From the NCBI GenBank assembly GCA_019775845.1, contig JADQAV010000010.1, positions 686,238 to 750,237 on the forward strand: DNA of 64,000 nucleotides, given 5' to 3'. Position 1 is the stretch's first letter, and every line of letters begins with the position of its first letter. The position numbers were made by a program, and so were the translations under genes. Shown here one piece after another: positions 44,728 to 56,523 of the stretch. A model generated the notes under the pieces. That model was given only the letters and a program-made list of their open reading frames with translations, made no database searches and had not been told where the DNA came from. This stretch comes from Myrmaecium sp. VS I D KN 1. Lineage: Eukaryota; Ascomycota; Dothideomycetes; Valsariales; Valsariaceae.

Positions 44728-47700
44728 ATGGCCGCCGCCACCCTCCCACTCCCGCTCCCTCCGCCGCCACCGCCAGCGGCGCCAAAGACGCTCCGGCCCG
44801 CCGCCTCCCCCTCCGCCGTCGCCGCGCTCACCCCGCTCATCACGGAAACCTACCGTAGCTCCACGCTGACCTTCCACCTCAACGGCGCGGCCGTCACGCT
44901 CGCGAACCCGCACCCGTCCTGGACGCTGCTGGACTTCCTCCGCGCGCAGCCCGGCGGCGGCGGCGGCGGCGGCGAGGGGCTGCGGGGCACGAAGCTGGGG
45001 TGCGGCGAGGGCGGCTGCGGGGCCTGCACGGTGGTGCTGCAGATGAAATGTGGCGACTCGGGTCGGCTCCGGTTCCGGCATCGGGCGGTCAATGCGTGTT
45101 TGTTCCCGCTGGTGGGGGTGGATGGGAAGCATGTGATTACCGTGGAGGGGATTGGGGATGTGAGCCGTCCGCATCCGCTTCAGGAGCGTATCGCGAAGCT
45201 GCATGGGTCTCAGTGTGGTATGTTTGGAAGCCTTTTTTTCTTCTCTCCGGGCGTTTGTGAATGAGGGGGGAAAAGGGAAGGGAAAGGGAATCGGTGTGGA
45301 GAAGACTCTGATCGATGGGCGACAGGTTTCTGCACGCCCGGCATCGTCATGTCGCTCTATGCCTTGATCCGGAATGCGTATGACCCGGATACGAAGAGGT
45401 ATCGCCTTTCCGCCAGGGACATCGAGTCCGAAGGCCATCTGGACGGCAATCTGTGCCGATGCACGGGCTACAAACCCATCCTCCAGGCTGCACGAACGTT
45501 CATTACCGAGGACCTTCACGGCGAGCTCATCGAGACTTCTGAGGTTGCCGTCGCGGAGGACGGGGACGCTCAAGGAAAGGATGTCATCAACTACACGCCA
45601 AACGCATGCAGCGTACCATCCAGGGGCTCTTGCGGCAGGCCGGGAGGCTGCTGTAGAGACAACAGCCCTGACTCGAGCAAAAGCTCCGACGCGGAGTCGG
45701 CCTCTACAAAATCCAACTCCACCAGTGCATCCTCCTACTCCGATGCAAACCCACCTGCTGAAGGCGCAGCCTATGCCAAACCAGTCAAGTCTCGAGAACA
45801 GAAGCCCAGCAGCGGTAGCCATCCTGAGGGCGTCAAGACGAGAACCACACTCGACACATCGCTGCCAACATCCGAGCATGGAGTCCCCCAGATCCAATTC
45901 GCCCCCTACACTCCTTCGACCGAGCTCATCTTCCCACCAGCGCTGGCAAAATACGAGCCCAAGCCCCTGTGCTACGGGAACGAGCGGAAGCTCTGGTTCC
46001 GCCCAACGACGCTGGAGCAACTGATCCGGCTGAAAGGCGCCTACCCATCAGCCAAACTCGTCGCCGGCGCCAGCGAGGTTCAGGTAGAGGTGCGGTTCAA
46101 GAATTCTGATTTCGCGGTGTCAGTCTACATCGCCGATATCGAAGAGCTGAGGCGAATGAATTTGCCGTCGGATGCCGAGCTCGAAACAGCTGATGCAGTC
46201 TCCCTTGGCGCGAACACCCCCTTGACGGAGGTGGAGGCGGCATGCAAGAGGTTGCATAAGCTCCTGGGCCAGCGAGGACTCGTTTTTGAGGCCCTGGGTA
46301 GACAGCTCAGATACTTTGCCGGACGGCAGATCCGAAACGTTGCATCGCTGGCCGGCAACCTCGCCACAGCCTCGCCTATATCGGATGCCAACCCAGTGCT
46401 TCTAGCTGCCGGCGCCTCACTCGTAGCGCAATCAGAAACGCAAGGGGCGGTCACGCTGCCCCTGACGGACTTCTTTGTCGCGTATCGGACCACCGCTTTG
46501 CCGGCAGATGCTGTGATCACTCAGATTCGCATTCCGGTGCCGCCGACCGGCGCTCGCCGAGTCGTGAAAGCGTACAAGCAGGCCAAGCGTAAGGATGATG
46601 ATATCGCCATCGTCACTGCTGCTTTCAGGGTCGACTTGCACGAGAACGGTGAAGTGAAGGATGCTGCTTTTGCTTATGGTGGCATGGCTCCGATGACGGT
46701 TCTTGCTCGGAGAGCTACAGCAGCGGCGATAGGGAAACTTTGGACGGCTCCTGAGACCCTCCAGGCCGTGTTGGATGCGCTGGATGCCGACTTTGACCTT
46801 AGCTTCAGCGTCCCCGGAGGGATGGCGCATTATCGTAAAGCCCTCGCACTTTCGCTGTTCGTCAAGTTCTGGCATGAAGCCATCGCTGAGCTCGGCCTGG
46901 GGCCCGTGGACCGTCACCTTATAGGGGAGATCGAAAGAGACATCTCGACTGGCACGAGGGACAATTACAACCCGCTGGAGCAGAGGGTCGTGGGCAAACA
47001 AGTGGCTCATCTCTCGGCCCTGAAGCACTGCACGGGAGAAGCCGAATACGTCGACGACATCCCGCCTCAGACGCGAGAGTTGTTTGGAGGCCTTGTCCTG
47101 TCCGCCAAAGCGCATGCAAAGATAGTGAGCGTGGATTGGACCCCCGCTCTCTCCTTACCAGGAGTCATCGGCTACATCGACAAGCACAGCATTCCCCACG
47201 CTGCGAACATGTGGGGCTCGATCCGCAAGGATGAACCTTTCTTTGCGGACGGCGAGGTCTTGTCTCATGGCCAAACTATTGGAATGGTCTATGCCGACAC
47301 GGCATTGCAAGCCCAGGCTGCGGCCAAGTCTGTCATGGTCGTGTATGAGGAGCTCCCGGCCATCCTCACGATCGACGAGGCGATCAAAGCGAACAGCTTC
47401 TTCCCCCACGGGAGGCAGCTGAAGAAGGGTGCCGCGATAACAGGAACGCTCGACGAAACCTTCGCGAAGTGCGAGAAGGTGTTTGAGGGCGTCTCCAGGA
47501 TGGGTGGACAAGAGCACTTCTACCTGGAGACGCAAGCCGCTCTTGCCATCCCCCACGCCGAAGACGGCTCGATGGAGATCTGGTCGTCGACCCAGAACTG
47601 CATGGAAACCCAGGAGTTCGTCAGCCAGGTCACCGGCGTGCCCAGCAACCGCATCAACGCCAGGGTGAAGCGGATGGGCGGAGCGTTCGGTGGGAAGGAG

Positions 47701-49386
47701 TCGCGGAGCGTCCCGATCGCGTGCCTGTGTGCGATCGCTGCGAAGAAGGAGCGCCGGCCGGTCCGGCTGATGCTGACGAGAGAGGAGGATATGATGACGA
47801 CCGGGCAACGGCATCCGATCCAAGCGCGGTGGAAGGTCGGGGTGAACGACGATGGGAAGATCGTCTGTCTCGACGTGGATGTGTACGACAACGCGGGCTA
47901 TTCACAAGATATGTCGGGCGCGGTCATGGACCGCTGTTGCACGCACCTGGAGAACTGCTACGAAATCCCCCACGTGTGGATACGCGGGCACGTCTGCAGG
48001 ACCAACACGCACAGCAACACCGCTTTCCGCGGGTTCGGGGGCCCTCAAGGGATGTACGTTGCCGAGCAGATGATGGCGACGATTGCGGAAGGGCTCGACA
48101 TCGACGTCGATGAGTTGCGCTTGCGCAATCTCTACAAGCAGGGGGACTACACACCGTTCTTCCAGCGAATCGACGAGGACTGGCATATCCCCACCATGCT
48201 GGAGCAGCTGAAGAAGAACGCCGACTACGACGCTCGGAAAAAGGCGGTGGCGGAGTTCAACGCGGCCAACACGTGGCGGAAACGAGGCATCAGCCTGCTC
48301 CCATCGAAGTTCGGCATCAGCTTCGCCACGGCGCTGCATCTCAACCAAGCCGGCGCGTACGTCAAGATCTACGCCGACGGCAGCATCCTCCTGCATCACG
48401 GCGGGACTGAAATGGGGCAAGGTCTGTATACGAAGATGTGCCAGGTGGCGGCGCAAGAGCTTGGTGTGCCCTTGGACGCGGTTTTCACGCAGGATAGCCA
48501 GTCGTATCAGATCGCGAACGCATCGCCCACCGCGGCCTCGTCGGGAAGTGATCTCAATGGGATGGCAGTCAAGGATGCGTGTGATCAGCTGAATGAGAGG
48601 TTGAGACCCTACCGAGAGAGGTTTGGGCCGGATGCCCCTATGAAAACCATCGCTCATGCAGCATACCTGGACCGCGTCAATCTAGCGGCCAATGGCTTTT
48701 GGAAGATGCCCAAGGTTGGCTTCCAATGGGGGGAGTACGATCCGAGCAAAGTGAAGCCGATGTACTATTACTTTACGCAGGGGGTGGCGGTGAGTGAAGT
48801 CGAGCTGGACGTGCTGACGGGCGACCACACGGTGTTGCGGACGGATATCCTGATGGTAAGTACGGGCACTACAGTGATCCTCTATGAGTCTGCTCTAACA
48901 CCCCCGCAGGACGTCGGCCAATCGATCAACCCGGCAATCGACTACGGCCAGATCGAAGGCGCCTTCGTCCAAGGCCAAGGCCTCTTCACGATCGAAGAAT
49001 CGCTCTGGACGCGCACGGGCGAGCTGGCCACGCGGGGGCCCGGCACCTACAAGATCCCCGGCTTCAACGACATCCCGCAGATCTTCAACGTGAGCATGCT
49101 GCGGCACGACGGCGATGGGAACGCCCTGACGTGGACGCACCTGCGCAGCATCCAGAGCAGCAAGGGCGTCGGCGAGCCCCCGCTGTTCTTGGGCGCGACG
49201 GTCTTCTTCGCGCTCCGCGAGGCGGTGCGGGCGGCGCGGCAGGGGAATGGGGTGCGGGACCCGCTGGTGTTGGAGAGTCCGGCGACGGCGGAGCGGTTGC
49301 GGTTGGCGGTTGCGGATAAGGTTGTGGTGCGGACGGAGGTGCGGCGGCGGGAGGGGGAGAGGGGGTTTTTTGTGCGTGTTGCGTGA
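44728..49386 (+). CDS. hxnS: HxnS-type nicotinate hydroxylase (molybdenum hydroxylase, purine hydroxylase II)
   Basis: Three exons, 44728-45217, 45326-48855 and 48910-49386, give 1498 residues. The second intron (48856-48909, 54 bp, GTAAGT to CAG) has no stop and is in frame. The layout is that of xanthine dehydrogenase: the first [2Fe-2S] centre uses Cys92, Cys97, Cys100 and Cys124; the second uses GFCTPG (Cys166) and LCRCTGY. A Ser-rich, partly Cys-rich insert precedes the FAD domain (FAGRQIRNVASLAGN). The molybdopterin domain has GGQEHFYLET, MGGAFGGKES, NTAFRGFGGPQ and GGTEMGQG, and the catalytic Glu is about 1429 in KGVGEPP. The Arg equivalent to bovine Arg880 is kept (VMDRCC). The family alone would allow xanthine dehydrogenase; the surrounding hxn genes favour HxnS, which converts nicotinate to 6-hydroxynicotinate. 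An N-terminal Pro-rich extension and a Gly run (76-82) are unusual. Confidence 0.83.
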
Positions 49387-51009
49387 GTGGGAAGCGCTGG
49401 GGATGGCATGCGTGAAGATATCCGGAGGAAGTTTGAATGTACTATAGGAGTACGATAGTATAAGGCGTATCGTCATCGCTCTCTGGTTGCATTGCATTCT
49501 TCTTCTCATCTGCCAGATGTCATTCCAATCGAAACGTGCCCCATTGGGCAAGACAGGACGGTTCTTCACATCACCTAGGTAAATGGCTCTTGGCCAACCA
49601 AACCAATGGAAATGGAAGGGCTATGTACCGCATCGCTTGCTCGGTGTGAAGAGGATGGAAGGTCCAAGAGATGGATGCGCTTACATAATGACATGACTCC
49701 TGCGCCATCCCGACCATCTCCCTGGACCCTGAAGCCTCGGCAAAGAGATAAAGACGGGAGCGAGAGAGAAATGGAGAGATAAGGGACCCTGAGAGATCGG
49801 TTCCGCGAGGGGTTCTCCAGGGGCGCGGAAAGGGTTTCCTACTCTGGAAAGCCCTAAGTATTAGAGGTCGGAGGCTGGGAGTTGTTTCCCCTAGCTAATA
49901 GATTGGCATATGTTATACTAAGGTAATACGTGAATCCAGGAGCGCGTTCCAATTACTATACGAGGAATCTGAAAACTCACGGTGTTTGTTTTGTGACTTG
50001 ACATTGACCTGGCGAGCACCAGATGAGATGGATCAGGATGGATCTCTTCCTTCGCTAAATACCTACCTATGTACCTTACCCGATCGGGTAACTCGTTGAC
50101 ATCCACCCCCCACCCCGCATCTTCGTTAGTCAAATCGACATTAGTCAGGGAGATGAGCCGGCCCGAGATATCCACCACCGCTGCTGTACATTATCCGAAG
50201 AGTGATAGGTAATTGCGAAGGTAGTAACTCCTGGACAACTCCGTGCTGTCAATTGGATAACCACCGATCGACTTCATCCTACTGGCGGAAGGAAAGGCCT
50301 ACCTACCTGCGTACAACACAGTCCATGGACATGCATTTGTACTCCCGAGCACGACCGTCCCCACGCGGCGGCGGCGGCGAGCAGCGGCGGCGGAGTAACA
50401 AGGCCAGCTCACGACCTGCCCCTCTTCCACGCTCTCCACCTCGCTCGACCGTTCGAACCAACGAACTACCCGATCCGTCCTGATCCCTCGCTAGTCCTCC
50501 TATCACGACATTTCCGCCCTTCCTCCTCACATCCGCGCCGTCTCTCGTCGTCCGTCGCTCTCGGACCGATATCCTCTTATCCGCGCCTAATTCTTCTTCT
50601 TCCTCCTCCTCCCTCCGATAAGGGAGGGTTCCCTTTCCTTAGCCCCCCAGTCGCCCCGGATATGCGGGCAGGGCGCGAGCTACAGTACTAAATAGTACCT
50701 TACCTTCGGATGGGGGAACGGAGATGGGGGACCTTGAAGGCCACGATATGGACATCGGTCAAAGACCCTCGGACACCCTCTCTCTCTCCCACCCTCCCCC
50801 CCCCAATCCTGCCCACCTTTCTGCTTCTCCTCCCCCCCGGGCCCCCTACCTACTGTACCTACCTACCTACCTAGCCTTGCTGTGTGAGCTTGTGCTCCAT
50901 TGCTGCGTTGCTGCATTGCTGGGCTGGACTGGACTGGCTGCCATCGACGGGACGATTCAGTTGAAGCTCGAAGGTCACCACCGACTTCCTTTCCCGCCCC
51001 ACCGTCACA
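49387..51009. other. Intergenic region (hxnS 3' side, hxnR promoter)
   Basis: About 1.6 kb upstream of the regulator gene. It contains HGATAR motifs at 50203-50208 and 50616-50621 and clusters of TACCTAC at 50060-50080, 50300-50310 and 50846-50873. Pyrimidine-rich leader sequence precedes the ATG. No gene is supported. Confidence 0.6.
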
Positions 51010-54000
51010 ATGAAGACGTCGTCCCATCCATCTCCCGCACGCAGAAGGACGTCCTCCGCTCGGGTTCGGAAGCAGCACGCCGCCCACGCCGCCGCTGGAG
51101 CTGGAGCTGGAGCTGGAGCCGGTGCTTCTTCAGCTTCTTCGTCTTCTTCGTCTTCTTCTTCCTCTCCTCCACCACCTCCACCGAGCAAGAAGTTCGCCTG
51201 CCAGGTCGGCGGTTGTGGCCGCAGCTTCACCCGATCCGAGCACCTGCAGCGCCATCTGCTCAACCACACCGCCGGGCAGAGCACGTGCGAACGGTGTCGG
51301 GCGCACTTCAAGCGGAAGGATCTGCTGGGTATGTCGGTGCTTTTTCTTCTTCTTTCCCTTTTTCCCTCTTCTCTTTGCGTTTTCCAGACCATTTTGAATG
51401 AAAGCTTTTTGTCTTTTTCTTCTCGATGGCGTTGTGGTGTGGGTTCGCTGCCGGGTCTTCTTTTCACCATGTGTTATGTGATGGGACCTTTTTCTTTGTG
51501 CATACCCCCCCTGGTGATGTATCAGCAACCAAGTGGCAGCCACTACGGAAGTCATCACACTCCAGCTCTGGCCATGTCGCGGTGTGGAGAGTGATGTTGT
51601 TAAGACTGTCATGGGCGGTTCACCCCACACTTTTTCCCCAGATGATCTACTACCCTGCTTGCCTTACCCATTTACTCCCCCACCCCACCATTCCCCCATT
51701 CTTGATGCACTTTACTAACGCCCCTTCAAGAAAGGCACATGGCACGACACCGCCAAAAGGATGAGGAGGCAGGTGCCGAGGGCGAAGGCATCTTAAACAC
51801 GCGGAAACGCATGTGGAAGGATGCCGACGGCAACATCGTCACGAAGCGGCCCGCTTTAGGCTCTCAGTCATCCCGAACATCTTCGCGTCCCCCGCAATCC
51901 CAAGCTGCTTCGTCGGATGGTGGCAAGGCTGACCAACCCAAAACTCCGCTGAATCCGGAGGCGCCCATCTCTCCTCCCATTTCCACCAGCACCTCGGACT
52001 CGCATGGTTTCCCCCACGCGGAAGACCAGGCTCCTGCGTTTTCAGTAGAGAGTCTGTGGTCCTTCCAACATCCATTGGCAGTCAATCACGACCCCGTGCC
52101 ACCGCTTCATGCTCAGCCTTCCCCTGATGAGCAAGAACGCTTCTGGTCGGCAGGCTTGAACAACAGCTCGGCGTTTCAAGAAGCGATCGATGAGGATGTG
52201 CCTTATGAGACCATTTTCAACCCGGATACAGGTAAGTTTGCTCTGATCCTTGCCATGCGACTGGCAGGGCTACAGCGCTGACAACCTTTTAGCGAGTTCA
52301 TTCAACATGCCATTCACGACGATGAACAACTACAACTGGCTGTTCGATCTGGATCTAGGCGCCAGCGCGCAGCAGCTCTCCACGTCTGTAGACCTTGTTA
52401 ACAGGCCTTTCCAGGCTTCTCCAGTAGATATTGCTATCTCAAATCAGCCCATGATTCACCACTATCCCGGCAGTGTCCCTTCGGAGTTTCCACGCACATG
52501 CGGTGATCTTGCTTTGTTGACGAACGCGGTTCCCCATGCAACCTTGGAGCATTCAGCCAGCGCCGCGCCCGCGCCCACGGCCACCACCCTGCAGACGTCG
52601 GAGCCTCCACTCTCGACATCGTGCACGCTCTCCACAGAGCACGACATAACCTCCGTTTCCCACGCCGCCCCTAACTCAGCCTCCATAGCTCGTGGCCCCG
52701 GTCACGCTCAAGGCCCCCAGACGCCTACGCCAAAGCCACCTGTTTCCCTTGCAAATGTGGAGCGCCCGTTGTCAATGCTTTCCCGCTCCAGCAGCCTTCC
52801 CATCATCGACGAGATCGCGCGCGCGCAGGTTCTGGCGGTCGTGCATGCCGCCCGCCCGGCCACACCGGACGGCGGCTACGTCACCCGGGACCATCCCCTT
52901 TTGTCTCTGTCCTCCCTCCAGACGTACTGCGACCTATATTTCACTCGTTTCAACACTGCCTATCCCCTCATCCATCAAGCGACCTTCGACGCATCGCATG
53001 TGGAAACTCTGCTCTTGATCTCCATCTTGCTCATCGGCGCCACGTACTGTGAGAAGGACGCGCATCAGCTCGCCGTAAGTCTGAGGAGAAGGCTCTCCCG
53101 GCCCTGTGGTCTCCGTTGACGGTGCTAGGTCTGCATACATGACGTCCTCCGCCCCCAGATCTTTGCCCACGCCAGTTTCAACGCGCGTCCGGCCTTCTGG
53201 GTTCTCCAGACGATCCTCCTCGTTGAGTGCTTCGGCAAAAGCAGGGCCGGTCAGAAGCAGCACGACATGTCCCACCTGTTCCATGGCTTGCTGATCAACC
53301 TCATCCGACGGAGCGACTGTCAGACCATCCGCCCACCGAGCGTGGACGACGGCAGCGATGACCTCGAGGATGACTGGCGCACCTGGGCGGAGGCGGAGCA
53401 GAAGAAACGGTATGTTCCGTCAACGGCAGCAGCAATAACAGCAGCCCTTGCCCCTCTCTGACATGAAGACCTAGCCTGGCATTGCTGTGTTTCATGTGGG
53501 ACACTCAGCACGCTGTCCTCTTCTGCCAGTCACTCTGCATGTCGGCGTTCGAGCTTCGCACCACGCTGCCGTGCGACCAGCCCCTGTGGGAGGCAGCCTC
53601 CGCCGAACAGTGGCAGCAAGTTCGGAAGCGACAAGAACCCCCACCGCTGTTTCTCACTTGCTTAAAGAACTACTTGACGCCGGGTGCCCAGCCTTTGCCC
53701 AAGCACATGAACGCCTTATCCCGCGTCATCCTCCTGCACGGTTTGATGTCCATCTCGTGGGACATGAAGAGGAGGGACCAGACTTCGCTCGGTAAGCGGT
53801 CCTTCACGCCTCTTTGTCCATAGGTTCCTCTTCGCTAAACATTCGTAGGCATGATGGGAAACGGCACCGTCCTCGGCAACTGGCGCGCACGACTCGGTTC
53901 GTCCTACGATGCGTGGAGAGCCGACTTTGACGATTACTGCATTTCCTACACCACCAGCGTGGCGCACGATTCACCAACCATCCGGCGCGAGTTCACCTGC

Positions 54001-54675
54001 TTCACCGTCGCGACCAACGCCATCTACCACGCCGCGCACGTCCTGCTCAACGCGGAGCTGCTGGACCTGCAAATCTACGCCGGCGCAAGGCACATCCTCG
54101 GCCGTCCCGTGGCCCGGCCGGACTACGTACGCAGCCAGCGGGTGGTCAAGCGGTGGGCGACGGAGGAGGTCGACGCGGCGGGCAAGGCGGCCTGGCACGC
54201 CGCCTGCCTTCTCCGAGATGGTCTAACAGGCCTCGAGGACTTTGACGCCGGCGGGCTCTTCCACTACCCCTGGTGCTTGTACTTGGCCACGCTGACATGC
54301 TGGGCCTGGCACCACGCGAGGCCTGTTATGCCCGTTAGTGCCGCGTCTGCTCCTGCTGCTACTGCTGCCGCAAGCGATCCGGACGCGGAGGGAGAGAGCG
54401 TGTTCGACGACGAGGACGAGATCGTATGGGATGCGAAGGGGGAGATGCACGAGCTGATCGCGGGCATGACGAGTATCGGGTGGGCCGGACTGGCGGCGGC
54501 GGCGGCGGCGGGCTCGGGGCTGCCGGCCGGGGCGCGGAAGCGGACCAGTGGTCTCACTGCCGTCGTCGCGAAGAGCTTGAGCAAGGTCCGCTGGGCGGTT
54601 GTGCATGATGGGATGATGGTGCTTAAGGGCTTGGTGCCCTGGCGGTTGATCAATCAGGCTGAGGCTTGGATTTGA
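51010..54675 (+). CDS. hxnR: HxnR-type C2H2 zinc-finger transcription factor
   Basis: Six exons, 51010-51328, 51731-52231, 52293-53074, 53129-53409, 53475-53791 and 53849-54675, give 1008 residues. Introns are 402, 61, 54, 65 and 57 bp. Two C2H2 fingers sit at the N-terminus: Cys64, Cys69, His82, His86 and Cys93, Cys96, His109, His113. The large first intron splits the second finger. Behind the fingers comes the conserved FNPDTASSFNMPFTTMNNYN segment, then a fungal_trans regulatory domain from about 430 (SLQTYCDLYFTRFNTAYPLI and RPAFWVLQTILLVECFGK). Poly-Ala/Gly, poly-Ser and poly-Pro runs precede finger 1. C2H2 plus fungal_trans is an uncommon pairing and matches HxnR, the pathway-specific activator of the hxn genes in A. 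nidulans, which responds to a nicotinate-derived inducer. Its place next to hxnS supports this. The protein is nuclear, with DNA target unknown to me. Confidence 0.87.
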
Positions 54676-55316
54676 TCGGAGAAGCCGGAATCGAAGTGCA
54701 TGGAGGGGGTTTCGGGATTGGTTTTCTCTTTGTTTTCTCTTGGGCCTTTTCTTTGTCCTCCTTTTCCCGGTTTGATGATTCTGAGGGGCTGAGCGTTGGG
54801 AGGAGTAGTTCTATACCTTTCGGTTCTTTTTTTTTCTTCATATTGATGACCCGTCGATACGCACATATCTATTTTTTTGGCGAATCGCTATTATTCTAGC
54901 TTCCTGGGAACTAGGCTTCCAATCTTTAAGGGTGGCTGTCGGCAGTGTCTGTGAATGCTTACGTACCCCGAGTACCTTAACTTCCTTTAGATATCATCAT
55001 CATTTGAGGACGGTTGATCATCTTGGATGCCTGAGGTGTCCATCGAAGAGGCGGGGAGGTAAGCATTTCTCTGCCTCAGGCACACGCATCGTCAATTCCG
55101 AGGCTGTGATTCGCCACTCTGCTCGCTGACAGATGGCTGACGAATTCATGATTGAACCCTGGCCCCGCGCTTTCCTGCGACGGCTTTGATTCTTATATTA
55201 GGAAATCAAGAAAGCAAAGGGCCCGCCATGTCTGTCATCATTCATAAGTCCCCCGGATTCCTCGCCTTTCCTTCTCTTCGCGCACTTCTATATATACCCC
55301 CCTCCCTGTCGAGTTC
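54676..55316. other. Intergenic region between hxnR and the pirin gene
   Basis: About 640 bp marking the right edge of the nicotinate block. TATATATA lies at about 55290-55297, some 20-25 bp before the pirin ATG, which is close for a TATA box. No gene is supported. Confidence 0.55.
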
Positions 55317-56523
55317 ATGCGACTGATCCTTTCCCTCCTCGTCATCCTCACAGCCGTCGTCCTCTACCACGTCGATCTGGACATCAACGCGCTCAAGGCT
55401 CAGCTCAAACTCTACACCGGCATCGATCTGACGACCAATTCCTCCATGCCTGCCGCCACCAACTCGGCCCACGGTTTTGTCGGCCTCCCTGTCATCCCGC
55501 CTGAGGACCCGTCTCTGAGCAAGACCGCCGAGATGGCGATCCCTCGTCGCATTGCGAAGTCCTTCCTGGCCGTCTCGCAGTCCGAGGGCATGGGAGCGAC
55601 GGTGCGCCGCTCGATTGGCACGCCGAAGTTGCGGAACTTTTCCCCCTTCCTCATGTGTACGTGACAGCCCCCTTCCGAGCCTCGCCCTTAGGATGATAGT
55701 ACTGACGCTTGTCGCAGTGGACCACTTCTCGATCAGCCCCGGCGCCGGCTTCCCCGATCATCCCCACCGCGGACAAGAGACCATCACCTACCTCCTCAAG
55801 GGCGCCGTCGACCACGAAGACTTCGCCGGCAACAAGGGCACCATCAACACGGGCGACCTGCAATTCATGACGGCCGGGCGGGGGATCATGCACGCGGAGA
55901 TGCCGCGGCAGAACCCGGACGGCAGCGCGAACGTGGGCCTGCAGCTCTGGGTGGACCTGCCGACGCGGCTGAAGGACTGCGAGCCCCGGTACCGGGACCT
56001 GCGCGCGGCCGAGATCCCCACGGCCACGGCCGACGACGGCCGGGTGACGGTCAAGGTGATCTCCGGCCTGAGCTACGGGGTGGAGAGCCTGAAGGAGCTG
56101 GCGTACACGCCCGTCTGGCTGCTCCACTTCTTCGTCAAGCCCGGCGGCAAGGTCGTCCAGCCCGTCCCCTCCGGCTGGAACACGTTCGTGTACACGCTCG
56201 AGGGCACCACGCTCTTCGGCTCGTCCGCAACCTCCGGCGACGCTCCGTCGGACCAGCGGCTCATCGAGCCCTACCACAACGTCGTCTTTGCGCCGGAGGG
56301 CGACGCGGTGGTGGCGGAGGTCCCCGCGGACGCGGAGAAGGAGAGCCAGTTCATCTTGGTCTCCGGCATGCCGCTCGATCAGAAGATCGTTCAGTACGGG
56401 CCCTTTGTGGTTAGCAGCCCGGAGGAGGTCTACCAGGCCATGCGGGATTATCAGACCTATAGCAATGGCTTCGAGCGGGCGAATGGGTGGGAGAGCGAGA
56501 TTGGGAAGAGTATGTTGCATTGA
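55317..56523 (+). CDS. Pirin family protein with N-terminal hydrophobic extension
   Basis: Two exons, 55317-55656 and 55718-56523, give 381 residues; the 61-bp intron has a CTGAC branch. Pirins are bicupin proteins that bind one metal; some oxidise quercetin, others act as nuclear cofactors. The metal ligands are His128 and His130 (FPDHPHRG), His172 and Glu174 (GIMHAEMP). A second cupin follows (FFVKPGGKVVQPVPSGWN). The usual pirin body begins at MAIPRRIAKSF, residue 73; the 72 residues before it contain a hydrophobic stretch, LILSLLVILTAVVLYHV, at about 3-19, suggesting a signal anchor or targeting sequence. The ATG at 55533 is a possible alternative start that would give a standard soluble pirin of 309 residues. 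It does not belong to the known hxn set. Confidence 0.85.

Noticed and set aside
44536-46020. 494-codon minus-strand frame across the hxnT-hxnS promoter and hxnS exons
   Set aside because: It spans promoter, exon and intron of a well-supported gene on the other strand and shows no protein family pattern.
44728-49386. Xanthine dehydrogenase (hxA) as the identity of the molybdenum hydroxylase
   Set aside because: The family features fit both enzymes, but the gene shares a divergent promoter with hxnT and is adjacent to the hxnR-type regulator, so HxnS is preferred. Phylogeny would settle it.
21749-54675. Secondary-metabolite biosynthetic cluster
   Set aside because: Monooxygenases, a dioxygenase, an SDR and a transporter could suggest this, but there is no polyketide synthase, peptide synthetase, terpene cyclase or other backbone gene, while every enzyme fits nicotinate breakdown.
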